Shown here piece after piece: positions 9,204 to 17,542 of a stretch of 64,000 nucleotides of DNA (position 1 is its first letter; every line of letters starts with the position of its first letter). The stretch comes from Tichowtungia aerotolerans (lineage in GTDB: Bacteria > Verrucomicrobiota > Kiritimatiellia > Kiritimatiellales > Tichowtungiaceae). The stretch lies in NCBI RefSeq assembly GCF_009905215.1, contig NZ_CP047593.1, positions 1,244,900 through 1,308,899 on the forward strand, read 5' to 3'. Position numbers and translations under genes: made by a program. The notes under the pieces are model-generated. The model made no database searches, had not been told where the DNA came from, and saw nothing but the letters and a program-made list of their open reading frames with translations.

Positions 9204-9437
9204 TCAAAAATGCCGTTTTTGAAATGCCCGGCCGGAACCGGATTTCAGGTAGGATTCGAAATGCCTCGCCCTCAATTCATTATCAAACCCCACATACGTT
9301 CGTATCTTCCATGGGCGACGGGATTTGGTAGAGGAAACAGAACCCTCATTATGCTGCTGCAGCCGGGCCAAAACATCTTTGGTAACGCCAACGTAAAAAT
9401 GCGCTACCTGATTTTCGAGAATGTAGACATACCACAT
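9204..9437 (-). CDS. GIY-YIG nuclease family protein (UPF0213/COG2827-like)
   Basis: 77 residues, near the usual size (80-100) of stand-alone GIY-YIG proteins. The motif pair appears as WYVYIL (residues 2-7) and FYVGVT (14-19). It is followed by a conserved Arg in ARLQQHN and a Glu in HFESYLKSGSGRAF that should bind the catalytic metal. Function of these small proteins is not established; related proteins include homing and repair endonucleases. It lies 3' of tRNA-Gly on the same strand, and a copy of the tRNA 3' end lies 74 bp beyond its stop codon. Its upstream side was later separated from the tRNA by the ISL3 insertion. Confidence 0.85.
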   Translation of the reverse strand: MWYVYILENQVAHFYVGVTKDVLARLQQHNEGSVSSTKSRRPWKIRTYVGFDNELRARHFESYLKSGSGRAFQKRHF

Positions 9438-9479
9438 AATCTGGCCAGCCTAGCCGAAGCACTCAGTGGAGAAAAGGCC

Positions 9480-9487
9480 CGCTTTCG
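9480..9487. repeat. Target site duplication, left
   Basis: CGCTTTCG here is repeated exactly at 10777-10784 on the other side of the IS. The 8-bp length is the one expected for ISL3-family transposition. Confidence 0.85.
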
Positions 9488-10776
9488 GGCTCTTCCTCAA
9501 AGACGGGGGCAAGGGCGATCCCTGACTGCTAAGGTAGCAGTTGGAATAAAAAGGAGATCGCTATGCCCCAAGAGAAGATAGACCTGGTCGGCCCCGGCAT
9601 CAAGGTTCATTCCGTAGTCCGCCACGGTGGCGTGATGATTCATGCCGAGTACGTTGGCCCGGTGGCCTGTCCGCAATGCAGTTCAGAGCAGCTGCGCACT
9701 AAGGATCGATTTGTACGGAAGCTGCGTCATGAAAGCATTGGAACGAAAAACACCTGGCTGTACTTGACGCTGCGTAAATATCGCTGCGAAGACTGCAGAC
9801 GCTATTTTAGGGCCCGAGTGCCCGGCCTGCTGCCGTACCGGCGCAGTACCGAGATGTTCCGTCAGGAGATCTTTATGGATCACCGTGACGGCATCAGCCA
9901 GCAACAGCTGCATCGTCGGCGAAAGATCGGATCCGCTACTGTCGAGCGGTGGTTTCATGACCATCTGGAGCTTAAAGAGAAGATGTTTTCCAGCCGGTTG
10001 TGCCCGACGGTTCTGGGTATTGATGAACACTTCTTCACCAAGAAGCAGGGATACGCAACGACCTTCTGTGACCTGCAGAAACATCGGATATTCGAGGTAG
10101 CCAAGGGACGATCGGAGCACTCCCTGCATAGCGCTCTGATGCGAATGAAAGGCCGGGAACGGGTTCAGGTGGTCTGCATCGATCTGTCTTCAAGCTACCG
10201 GGCCTTGGTAAAGCAATACTTTCCGAATGCCCTGATCGTAAGCGACCGGTTCCATGTCGTGCGCACCGTCATCCGCCATTTCCTCGACACATGGAAGCTA
10301 CTTGACCCTGTAGGGCGTAAAAACCGTGGGCTGCTATCGCTGATGCGCCGAAAAAGCGGCAATCTGCATCCAGACCAACAGGCCCGTCTGGAGCGATATT
10401 TTGAGCAGAACCCAGCGATTGGTATGGTGTACAAGGCCAAAGAGGAGCTATGCGAACTGCTTAACCAGAAGCATCGAACACAAAAGGATTGCCGGCCGCT
10501 AATCTCACGCCTGCTGTACTGGATCGATCAGCTGCGCAACAGTCCATTCGAGCCGTTGCGCACGCTGGGGGCCACATTGAGTTCCTGGCGCGATGAGATC
10601 GCCCGGATGTGGAGGTTCACCCGCAACAACGGCATTACAGAAGGCTTCCATACCAAGATGGAGCTGATTCAGAGAAGAGCCTATGGCTTCAGGAATTTCG
10701 ACAATTACAGATTGAGAGTAATTGTGATGTGTGGTTAATAAAAATTCGCCCTTGCCCCCGTCTTTGGGGAAGAGCC
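9488..10776 (+). mobile_element. Complete ISL3-family insertion sequence (1289 bp)
   Basis: Terminal inverted repeats start GGCTCTTCCTCAAAGACGGG at the left end and, on the opposite strand, GGCTCTTCCCCAAAGACGGG at the right end, continuing for about 32 bp with very few mismatches. A single transposase fills the interior. Perfect 8-bp direct repeats (CGCTTTCG) flank it. Intact ends and an open transposase frame suggest recent insertion. It landed between the GIY-YIG gene and tRNA-Gly and does not break a gene. Confidence 0.93.
9563..10738 (+). CDS. ISL3 family transposase
   Basis: 391 residues. The N-terminus has a zinc-ribbon (CPQC at about 37-40 and CEDC at about 71-74), then a helix-turn-helix region, then the DDE_Tnp_ISL3 catalytic domain. 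Candidate DDE residues are in VLGIDEHF (about 153), VCIDLSS (about 207) and ITEGFHTK (about 360). The C-terminal block with RRAYGFRNFDNYRLRV is diagnostic for the family. An SD-like AAGGAG precedes the ATG. The frame is uninterrupted from start to stop, so the enzyme should be functional. The stop lies within 10 bp of the right inverted repeat. Confidence 0.95.
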   Translation: MPQEKIDLVGPGIKVHSVVRHGGVMIHAEYVGPVACPQCSSEQLRTKDRFVRKLRHESIGTKNTWLYLTLRKYRCEDCRRYFRARVPGLLPYRRSTEMFRQEIFMDHRDGISQQQLHRRRKIGSATVERWFHDHLELKEKMFSSRLCPTVLGIDEHFFTKKQGYATTFCDLQKHRIFEVAKGRSEHSLHSALMRMKGRERVQVVCIDLSSSYRALVKQYFPNALIVSDRFHVVRTVIRHFLDTWKLLDPVGRKNRGLLSLMRRKSGNLHPDQQARLERYFEQNPAIGMVYKAKEELCELLNQKHRTQKDCRPLISRLLYWIDQLRNSPFEPLRTLGATLSSWRDEIARMWRFTRNNGITEGFHTKMELIQRRAYGFRNFDNYRLRVIVMCG

Positions 10777-10784
10777 CGCTTTCG
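10777..10784. repeat. Target site duplication, right
   Basis: CGCTTTCG, identical to 9480-9487, directly abuts the right terminal inverted repeat of the ISL3 element. Confidence 0.85.
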
Positions 10785-10838
10785 CCAAAGGCTTCAGCGA
10801 GACAGCCTTCGTATTTCATTTCACTCAATTGCGAAGGC

Positions 10839-10912
10839 TGGAGCGGGTGAAGGGAATCGAACCCTCACAACCAGCTTGGAAGGCTGGGGCTCTACCATTG
10901 AGCTACACCCGC
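10839..10912 (-). tRNA. tRNA-Gly (anticodon UCC)
   Basis: Read on the minus strand it begins GCGGGTGTAGCTCAATGGTA and ends ...CACCCGCTCCA. All four arms fold: the acceptor stem GCGGGTG/CACCCGC, a D-arm with AGCTC/GAGC, an anticodon arm CCAGC-CTTCCAA-GCTGG with anticodon UCC, and a T-arm GAGGGTTCGATTCCCTT. The CCA end is encoded. Its 3' 12 bases are duplicated at 9119-9130, making it a likely integration site. Confidence 0.96.
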
Positions 10913-11000
10913 GTGAAGAGTCGAAGAAACTACTAAACTCGTGCACAGAATCAAGTCTCTTCTTTTTAAAACTGTGCCTGTGATTCCGGCGGAGGAAACA

Positions 11001-12455
11001 TCAGCCTTTCAGGCGCAGTAAAATGTCCATGGCCTGCCGCTGCATTTCGAGGACGCGTTGCTGCGAAGCGGCTTCGTTGTAGCAGCGGAATTCAGGCGCA
11101 TTTCCGGACGGGCGCAGGTGCAGAACTTCCATGGACTGGAAGGTGATGCGCAGGCCGTCGGTGCGGTCCATGCCCTCCACGCGGCCGAACCGGTCGCCGA
11201 AGACTTCTTCGACCGCCGCTGCGTCTTTGAAGCGTTCAATGATTCTGGCGCTCTCTTCGGTCGGGAAGTTCTGGATGCGGTCGGAGGCGGTAAAGCGCTG
11301 CGGCAGATCGGTCAGCAGGCCGGAAACCGATTTGTTCTCCTGGATGGAAAGCAGAATGATGCTCAGCACCGGCAGAACCGCGTCGCGCGTGGGAAGAGCC
11401 TTCAGGCTTTTTCCAAACATGGGAAGATCGCTGTTGGTCAGAAAGCCGCCGTTGGCTTCGTAGCCGACAACGCCTTTGCTTCCGGCCTCAACCGCTTCGT
11501 TCATGGAGGCGATCACGAAGGGGGAGCCGATTTTTGTGCGGCGCACGTCAGCAAACCATCCGGTTTTTTCAAGGGCGGTATTGCAGCTGACCGGAGTGCT
11601 GACCGAGTCGGCGCCAAGATACCGGGCGGCAAGGATGCCCGCGATGTCGCCGCGCAGCCAGGCTCCGGCCTCATCGCTGATGAGCGGCCGGTCGCTGTCG
11701 CCGTCGGTGGAAAGGATGGCGTCGAAGTCCTGCCCGGCGGCCCACTGTCTGGCGAGAGCAACGTCTTCTTCGCGGATGGCTTCGGTATCGACCGGAATAA
11801 AGGTGTCGGACCAGCCGAGCGGGGTTACGTCCGCACCGAGGCCTTCAAAAATCCGGACGATCATTTCGCGCCCGACCGCAGAGTGCTGGTAGATGCCGAG
11901 TTTTTTCCCGGCGAGGCAGTCGGACGGAAAGATGTCGAGGTAGCGGGCCACATAGGCTTTGCCGGCGTCCGGGTTTTCCGTCGGCATTTCAAACGATCCG
12001 TCGAGGGCGCCGACAGCCAATTCAACGACCTGCGAGACGATGCCCTGCTCGTCGGACTTAAGGACCTCGCCGGAGGCTTTGTTGAATTTGATGCCGTTGC
12101 GGTCGTCGGGGATATGACTGCCGGTGACCATGATGGCCGGACAGCGGTTCTCGATGCCGTAAAGGGCAACCGCGGGGGACGGGATACGTCCGCAGTTCAT
12201 GGGAGAGTAGCCCATATCCGCGGCTGCGCGGGCGACGGCGGCCATGATGCGGCCGGTCGACGGACGAAGGTCGCCGGCGATAGCGACGGTTTCGCCGTTT
12301 TTACTGATTTCGCCCTGCTGTTCGAGATACTGCAGAAATCCTTTGGTGTAAATATAACAGACCTGATCCGTCATTTCATCGGCCAGGCCGCGGGCCCCAC
12401 TGGTCCCGAACTTCACTCCGCTGCTCTGCATGACATCTTTGATCACAAATTCCAT
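11001..12455 (-). CDS. Alpha-D-phosphohexomutase (phosphomannomutase/phosphoglucomutase-like)
   Basis: 484 residues. It has the four-domain phosphohexomutase layout: FGTSGARG near residue 17, an active-site phosphoserine loop TGSHIPDDRNGIKF (about 108-121; the serine replaces the usual TASHNP context), the metal-binding loop DGDSDRP (about 250) and the C-terminal phosphate-binding loop RPSGNAPEFR (about 445). The family interconverts hexose 1- and 6-phosphates for glycan and nucleotide-sugar synthesis. Substrate cannot be fixed from sequence; ManB-like activity is my best guess. GGGAGAGG lies just ahead of the ATG. It follows the SSS symporter on the same strand but with a 127-bp gap, so cotranscription is uncertain. 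Confidence 0.88.
   Translation of the reverse strand: MEFVIKDVMQSSGVKFGTSGARGLADEMTDQVCYIYTKGFLQYLEQQGEISKNGETVAIAGDLRPSTGRIMAAVARAAADMGYSPMNCGRIPSPAVALYGIENRCPAIMVTGSHIPDDRNGIKFNKASGEVLKSDEQGIVSQVVELAVGALDGSFEMPTENPDAGKAYVARYLDIFPSDCLAGKKLGIYQHSAVGREMIVRIFEGLGADVTPLGWSDTFIPVDTEAIREEDVALARQWAAGQDFDAILSTDGDSDRPLISDEAGAWLRGDIAGILAARYLGADSVSTPVSCNTALEKTGWFADVRRTKIGSPFVIASMNEAVEAGSKGVVGYEANGGFLTNSDLPMFGKSLKALPTRDAVLPVLSIILLSIQENKSVSGLLTDLPQRFTASDRIQNFPTEESARIIERFKDAAAVEEVFGDRFGRVEGMDRTDGLRITFQSMEVLHLRPSGNAPEFRCYNEAASQQRVLEMQRQAMDILLRLKG
11127..11141. repeat. 15-bp palindrome, weak copy
   Basis: TTCCATGGACTGGAA lies inside the phosphohexomutase gene, where the minus strand encodes FQSME. It matches the outer halves of the dispersed palindrome, with a mismatch in the sixth base. 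Confidence 0.35.
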
Positions 12456-12582
12456 ACGCCTCTCCCGTTAAAAATCGCGCGCATTCAACACTAAAGGCCA
12501 CGCGAATGCAACCGTATGACGGAGAGCGTCTGTTTTCCCTGCGCGGGAAACAACCACCTTCAATCCTGCAGTTTCAGGCGCA

Positions 12583-14154
12583 TCAAACCAGCGGAGTGCG
12601 CTCCTGGTCCCAGACGGTGAGGTTGGCAAAGTCGGTCCGGCGCGTGCGCCAGATAAACCGCGCCATAAACAGGGTCACCGCAATGGTGATGATATTGCCG
12701 ACAATCGCGGTGTAGTACAGATCGAACGGAACGCAGAGAGAGTCCGGAAGCAGCGCCCGGTCCGACAGCAGGGCATATCCGGCAAAGAACATGTTGCAGA
12801 CAACCCCCGCCCAGATGGCGCGGGCATCGGCCAGCCGGGTAAGCATGCCGACCAGGAAAATACCGGCGAGGCCGCTCATGGTCAGGGACCCCAGGATCAT
12901 TCCGAAATCCATCAGGGTTTTGGTCTGCGCTTTGTAGAGCCACCACGCGCCCAGCATCATGAACAGGGATACGGCGGCAGAGGACACAAACCCGACCTTC
13001 AGGTAGTGCCGGTCGGAGCGGTTCTTAACGATGAATTTTTTATAGATATCCTGCACCCAGACCATGCCGATCGCATTGATGCTGGAGCTGAGCGAGGACA
13101 TCGCCGCAGCCATCGCCGCCGCAATGACAATACCGACGACTCCCGGCGGGAGATAGTTGAGCACAAAATACGGAACGATTTCCTCCGCCTTGCGGATTCC
13201 ATCGAGCATTTCCTGCGGAACAACATCGGGGAAGTTGTGGAAGTAGACCCAAACGGCGGTTCCCACGAGCATGAAGCTGGCCCAGACCGGAACACTGATG
13301 GCGGCGAGGAAGTAGATGGACTTACGCGCCTCTTTGGCCGACTTCGCGGAACACCAGCGCTGTACGGTGGTTTGGTCAAACTGACCGGTCAGGAAGCCAA
13401 CAAACCCCACCAGGAGCATCATGAACAGCGTCTTCTCGGAAAAGGAAACCCCATGCGGCATCGGATGAAATCCCTTTTCCTCCGACCATTGACTGAACGA
13501 AAACTTCTGGTGCTCAACGCCATCGGAAATAATCTGGCCGAATCCATCGGGAAGCGCATGCACGATAATCGCCAGGATCAGGATAGAGCCGAAAATCAGC
13601 GTAAGGGTCTGCAGAACATCCGTCCAGATCACCGCGTCAAATCCGCCGGTGGTCGTGTAAAGCGCCGTAATGCCGCCGGTGAGCAGAATGCACCAGAAAA
13701 TGCTCAGCCCGGTAATGGACTGCAGCAGGACCGATACGAGATACACAATCGTACTGATGCGAACCATCTGGATAACGAGAAAGACCGCGGCCGCATAACA
13801 GGAAACAGAGTTTCCAAAGCGTTTCCCGAGATATTCATAGGCAGACGAGATCGTCCCGCGCCGGAAAAAGGGCAGGATGAACCATGCCGCAATCAGGGCC
13901 GCCACCGGAAAGACAATATGCGGCAGAAAACGAATCCAGGTCGTCTTAAATGTGTCCGCCGGAAAGGCAATAAAAGTGACCGAGCTGATCGACGTTCCCA
14001 GCAGACTCAGGCCCAGCGCCCAGCCGGGGAACGACCGGCCTCCCAGAAAATACTCCTCCGTATTGGTGTTTTTCCGGGCAAAGAACAGCCCCATTCCAAT
14101 CGTCAGGCCGAAGTAGGCCGCCAAAACCGCAATATCAAACCATCCCAACTGCAT
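12583..14154 (-). CDS. Sodium:solute symporter family (SSS) transporter
   Basis: 523 residues with about 13 hydrophobic segments. The N-terminal signature FFARKNTNTEEYFLGGRSFPGWALGLSLLGTSISSVTFI and the later GFLTGQFDQTTVQRWCSAKSAKEARKS are typical of SSS (SLC5-like) carriers for sugars, sialic acid or other organic acids. It lies 30 bp downstream of the FG-GAP protein gene on the same strand, so the two are probably cotranscribed. The divergent DapA-family gene beyond that suggests uptake of a sugar acid. Substrate is not determinable from sequence alone. Confidence 0.92.
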   Translation of the reverse strand: MQLGWFDIAVLAAYFGLTIGMGLFFARKNTNTEEYFLGGRSFPGWALGLSLLGTSISSVTFIAFPADTFKTTWIRFLPHIVFPVAALIAAWFILPFFRRGTISSAYEYLGKRFGNSVSCYAAAVFLVIQMVRISTIVYLVSVLLQSITGLSIFWCILLTGGITALYTTTGGFDAVIWTDVLQTLTLIFGSILILAIIVHALPDGFGQIISDGVEHQKFSFSQWSEEKGFHPMPHGVSFSEKTLFMMLLVGFVGFLTGQFDQTTVQRWCSAKSAKEARKSIYFLAAISVPVWASFMLVGTAVWVYFHNFPDVVPQEMLDGIRKAEEIVPYFVLNYLPPGVVGIVIAAAMAAAMSSLSSSINAIGMVWVQDIYKKFIVKNRSDRHYLKVGFVSSAAVSLFMMLGAWWLYKAQTKTLMDFGMILGSLTMSGLAGIFLVGMLTRLADARAIWAGVVCNMFFAGYALLSDRALLPDSLCVPFDLYYTAIVGNIITIAVTLFMARFIWRTRRTDFANLTVWDQERTPLV

Positions 14155-14184
14155 AACTATCCCTTCATCAGTGCTGAATCTGTT

Positions 14185-17100
14185 TTATCGATTCTCAACC
14201 CGGTTTGTCTGACTGAACGAAATGACTTTTCCATCAAAATAAGTCACCTTCACCGACAGTTCGTGGAGACCATCGCTCATCCCCTGGAGGTCCCATGTAT
14301 TATCATCACCAAATGCCACAAACGGCGCAATTCGTTCTTTCGCCAGAAATTGTCCGTCCACAAAAAACTCAACCAGGGTAATCGTCCGCCCGCCCGTGGC
14401 TGCGGCCTCAAAAACCACCGGCCCGCTCAGCACATCGCCGGACTTTGGAGAGACGATCTTCACGGCCCGCGGTTCTGCAGAAACAACCGCATCCTGCTGC
14501 AGCAGCTGGGGAGGATAGTCCAGCGGTTTGAGGCTTTCGGAAAACTCTCCGGCATCAGCACCGAAATCAAAAACCGTCCGAGAACCGCTGTTGTCCAGGG
14601 TTTGGAAAACATCGGCATGGAATACCGGAAACGCATCGCCCTCAAAATAGTCGTGGGTATAAAAGGCCAGCTGTCCCATCTCGAGGCCGAAGATCAGGTC
14701 TTTTTTTCCGTCGCCGTTCCAATCCACCATACATGGACCGGTCGAATGCCACTGGTCATGCCCGTCACCGCTGGACCACTGGGCAAAACGTGCGCCGCGG
14801 GCTTTCATACTGCCGCGAACCAGCACAGGTTCCTGCGGAGTTCCGGCATTTTCAATATACAGCAGGTTGCCTTCATTGGAGTTGCGAGGACGGCCGACCA
14901 TCAGGTCGACATCACCGTCGCCATCCCAGTCCGCCGCCTGCAGCTGGGTTCGGCCGCTGTTCGGCTTTGTAATCGATTCAATATTCACCCCGACGCATCG
15001 ACCGTCCGCATCTTTGAAAAACCAGTATTCGTTCAGGTGATCCGGCTCAGCGGCATTAAAAGGATAGGCTACCAGATAGCCGCCGTCGTCCAGCACCGCC
15101 ACTTCTTCCGTACCGTCGCCGTCCCAGTCCGCAACCGCCGGACTGTTGCGCCATGGAACGATCAAGGGCTTGCCCTGATACAAAAAGGTGCGGATATCGT
15201 CCGAAAGAACCGGCTCGGTTCGCGTGCCGATATTTTCAATCCAGCGCAGGCGCCCCAACGAATCATTGATAACCAGATCCAGATCTTTATCGCTGTCCAC
15301 ATCCGCCACCGCACAGGAGGTGTAGCCCCACCACTGCTCGCACGGCCCCTGAATCGTGCCGCCCGCTTCCGCAGCGGTAATCCGGATCTCCCGACCGTTT
15401 TCATCCTTCAGCGGCACCGCTGCCGCCAGCTTCGGCTGCGTAGATGTTCCCGTATTTTCCACCCACATAAAATATCCATTCACGTTACCGCAGATCAGGT
15501 CGAAGTCGCCGTCGCCGTCCCAGTCGGCGGCATCCGGCATGGGGGACTCGACCACATTGACCAGGCCGCCGGTTCCCGCAAACAAACCGGCATCTTCAAA
15601 TTCGGCCCGGCCCTCCAGATTGCGGTTGAGAAGCAGACCCATGAATCCGCTCCACCCGGTCCAGACAATGTCGTCGCGCCCATCGCCGTTCCAGTCGACC
15701 GGACAGGGTTTCAGGGACATATCTCCGGAGTCGTACGGATCATCGAACCGGTTCCACGGAATCCGGACTCGTTCAACCGCCGGTTTCCCGCCAACCATTC
15801 CGCGGTTCAGCAGCAGCTGCAGGTCGCTGTCCGCCGAACCGGCGGCAATATCCTGCAGACCGTCGCCGTCAAAATCGCCGGACTGCATTGAGAACCAGGT
15901 GGCATTTTCAAACACAACCGGCTTGCCGTTCAGCTCCACCACATCGGTCGCGGCCTTCCCGGCCGGCCGGAGCTGCAGCGAGACCGAAACGCCATCAATA
16001 TAACCGCCGGCACCAAGCTTTGTCCGATTTACAATCACTCGATCCACCGCCCCGTCCTGATCCCAGTCGATCCGCAGGTCTTTCATCGGCATCACCGGCA
16101 GCGCATCGCTCTGCAGCGGTTTCTGACGCTGCAGGAACAGCGGCTTTTCGTTTGTGCCGATATTGCGAAGCAACCAGATCCCGGCATCCGTGTTTTTGGC
16201 ATAAATATCCAGATCGCCATCCCCGTCAACATCCTGGACATCCAGGGCCTGTCCCGGCCAGCCGCCCCAGAGCAGGCATTGTTCGTTCGGCGGATACCGC
16301 AGCAGTTCCCCAACGCCCAGCGGCTTATCCAGCTCCAGCGATGCCGCGCCGTCCGGACCGGCGGCATTGAAATAAATCTCGTACTGTTTCACGCCCTCCA
16401 GCGTGCGCCATTTCAAAGTGCTGTTGCGGGCGTAACCCCCGGCCAGGCTGCCGCGCGGATGATCGATTGCCGCAGGAACCGCCACCACTTTCCCGTCCGG
16501 GAAAAGCGCCAGAACCTTGATGCTGGATGGGTCCAGCGGCTCCCGGCAGCCGGCTTTCAGCATTAACCGGGCAAAATCAAAGTCCGCCCACAGCGGCTGC
16601 CCGCCTGCAGAATCGGAAACTTCGCCCGTAACCCGAAACGTTCGGTCCGCACATTTCCACGGACCGCCGTCGGCGGAAACAATCTCTTCAGCGCTCCATG
16701 TCGGCGGAGGTGCTTCATCCGGAACCAGGAACACACCTTTAAAGGAAACCAGCGCGTCGGCATACACCCGTTTGCGTGCCGACAAAAGCACGTACAACTC
16801 TCCGGCCCCGGCGGGCACAAACACCCGGTCCTCAAAATAGACCCATTCCCCGGTCTGGCAGTAGCTCCAAAGCCCCGCGGAATATCCACCGCTGGATACC
16901 AGCTGAATCATCGCCAGGTGATCCCGATAATAGTCGGTTCCGTCATCAATCTTAATCCACCCGCCAAACCGGAATGCGCCCGGACCGCGAATCTCTTCCG
17001 GAAGCGACTGTTTCGCCGTATACCACGACAGACGCCGGCCGGTTTGCAGCCCCGCTTTGACCGATAATTCTGCTGCGGCCGGATTTCCGGCTTCCCCGGC

Positions 17101-17265
17101 AACCGTTTTCCACGCCTCTTCCGGCGAAAACGTCCAGCCCGCCACCGGATCGGCCAGGTTTCCAGACCTCGGAAAAACCGGCAGTTCAGCCGCGCCGGCA
17201 ACTCCGCAAGCAGCGGCCAAAAGAAGCGAAAAGAGTACTGACGACAACCTGTTGTGCATTTTCAT
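14185..17265 (-). CDS. Secreted FG-GAP/VCBS repeat protein with C-terminal Ig-like domain
   Basis: About 1026 residues from the ATG at 17265; an in-frame TTG three codons upstream is a less likely start. A signal peptide (LSSVLFSLLLAAACGVAGA) precedes an N-terminal jelly-roll-like region (about 30-200). A long array of FG-GAP/VCBS units follows with Ca-binding loops such as DVDGDGDLDIY, DWDGDGDFDLI and DWDGDGDVDLM. An Ig-like domain (about 930-1026) holds GPVVFEAAATGGRTITLVEFFVDG. The repeats should build a beta-propeller outside the cell. It shares the block QGPxExxWGY with three other window proteins (35283, 38107, 57427), so they are paralogs. Enzyme activity is unknown; glycan binding or lyase activity is plausible from context. 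Confidence 0.85.
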   Translation of the reverse strand: MKMHNRLSSVLFSLLLAAACGVAGAAELPVFPRSGNLADPVAGWTFSPEEAWKTVAGEAGNPAAAELSVKAGLQTGRRLSWYTAKQSLPEEIRGPGAFRFGGWIKIDDGTDYYRDHLAMIQLVSSGGYSAGLWSYCQTGEWVYFEDRVFVPAGAGELYVLLSARKRVYADALVSFKGVFLVPDEAPPPTWSAEEIVSADGGPWKCADRTFRVTGEVSDSAGGQPLWADFDFARLMLKAGCREPLDPSSIKVLALFPDGKVVAVPAAIDHPRGSLAGGYARNSTLKWRTLEGVKQYEIYFNAAGPDGAASLELDKPLGVGELLRYPPNEQCLLWGGWPGQALDVQDVDGDGDLDIYAKNTDAGIWLLRNIGTNEKPLFLQRQKPLQSDALPVMPMKDLRIDWDQDGAVDRVIVNRTKLGAGGYIDGVSVSLQLRPAGKAATDVVELNGKPVVFENATWFSMQSGDFDGDGLQDIAAGSADSDLQLLLNRGMVGGKPAVERVRIPWNRFDDPYDSGDMSLKPCPVDWNGDGRDDIVWTGWSGFMGLLLNRNLEGRAEFEDAGLFAGTGGLVNVVESPMPDAADWDGDGDFDLICGNVNGYFMWVENTGTSTQPKLAAAVPLKDENGREIRITAAEAGGTIQGPCEQWWGYTSCAVADVDSDKDLDLVINDSLGRLRWIENIGTRTEPVLSDDIRTFLYQGKPLIVPWRNSPAVADWDGDGTEEVAVLDDGGYLVAYPFNAAEPDHLNEYWFFKDADGRCVGVNIESITKPNSGRTQLQAADWDGDGDVDLMVGRPRNSNEGNLLYIENAGTPQEPVLVRGSMKARGARFAQWSSGDGHDQWHSTGPCMVDWNGDGKKDLIFGLEMGQLAFYTHDYFEGDAFPVFHADVFQTLDNSGSRTVFDFGADAGEFSESLKPLDYPPQLLQQDAVVSAEPRAVKIVSPKSGDVLSGPVVFEAAATGGRTITLVEFFVDGQFLAKERIAPFVAFGDDNTWDLQGMSDGLHELSVKVTYFDGKVISFSQTNRVENR
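14593..14607. repeat. 15-bp palindrome copy
   Basis: GTCCAGGGTTTGGAA in the FG-GAP gene; the minus strand encodes FQTLD. One mismatch from the consensus. Confidence 0.5.
17160..17174. repeat. 15-bp palindrome copy
   Basis: TTCCAGACCTCGGAA near the 5' end of the FG-GAP gene. Here the minus strand reads FPRSGN, a different frame from the FQxLE copies. Confidence 0.5.
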
Positions 17266-17350
17266 GTGTTCCAATCATCTTTTTTAGACGGTTTCGAGTA
17301 TTCCCTACAGGCTATATGATTTTACGAAACCGGAGGCAAACCATTTATAT

Positions 17351-17369
17351 GTATTTTTTCTAAAAATAC
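17351..17369. promoter_or_regulatory. A+T-rich palindrome in a divergent promoter region
   Basis: GTATTTTT-TCT-AAAAATAC is a perfect 8-bp inverted repeat, extended by ATAT/ATAT outside it. It lies in the 277-bp A+T-rich gap between the divergent FG-GAP gene (minus) and the DapA-family gene (plus). This is where an operator for a shared regulator would be. No regulator gene is adjacent. Confidence 0.4.
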
Positions 17370-17542
17370 GCATATTTAATTTCTTGAACCGGATAAACAA
17401 ACCAAGTACCTTACTCTCAAATCACGAAAAGCAAGCAATACAGTATATTTATCGCCAAACATTCTTATTAAAGGCATATATAACCAACGAAACATACGGA
17501 ACTAATCTGTGTAGAAAATAAAAACAAACTGCGACACTCTAA

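Noticed and set aside
11058-12494. 478-codon plus-strand frame over the phosphohexomutase
   Set aside because: Antisense shadow; low-complexity G/A/V composition and no domain, whereas the minus strand has intact catalytic motifs.
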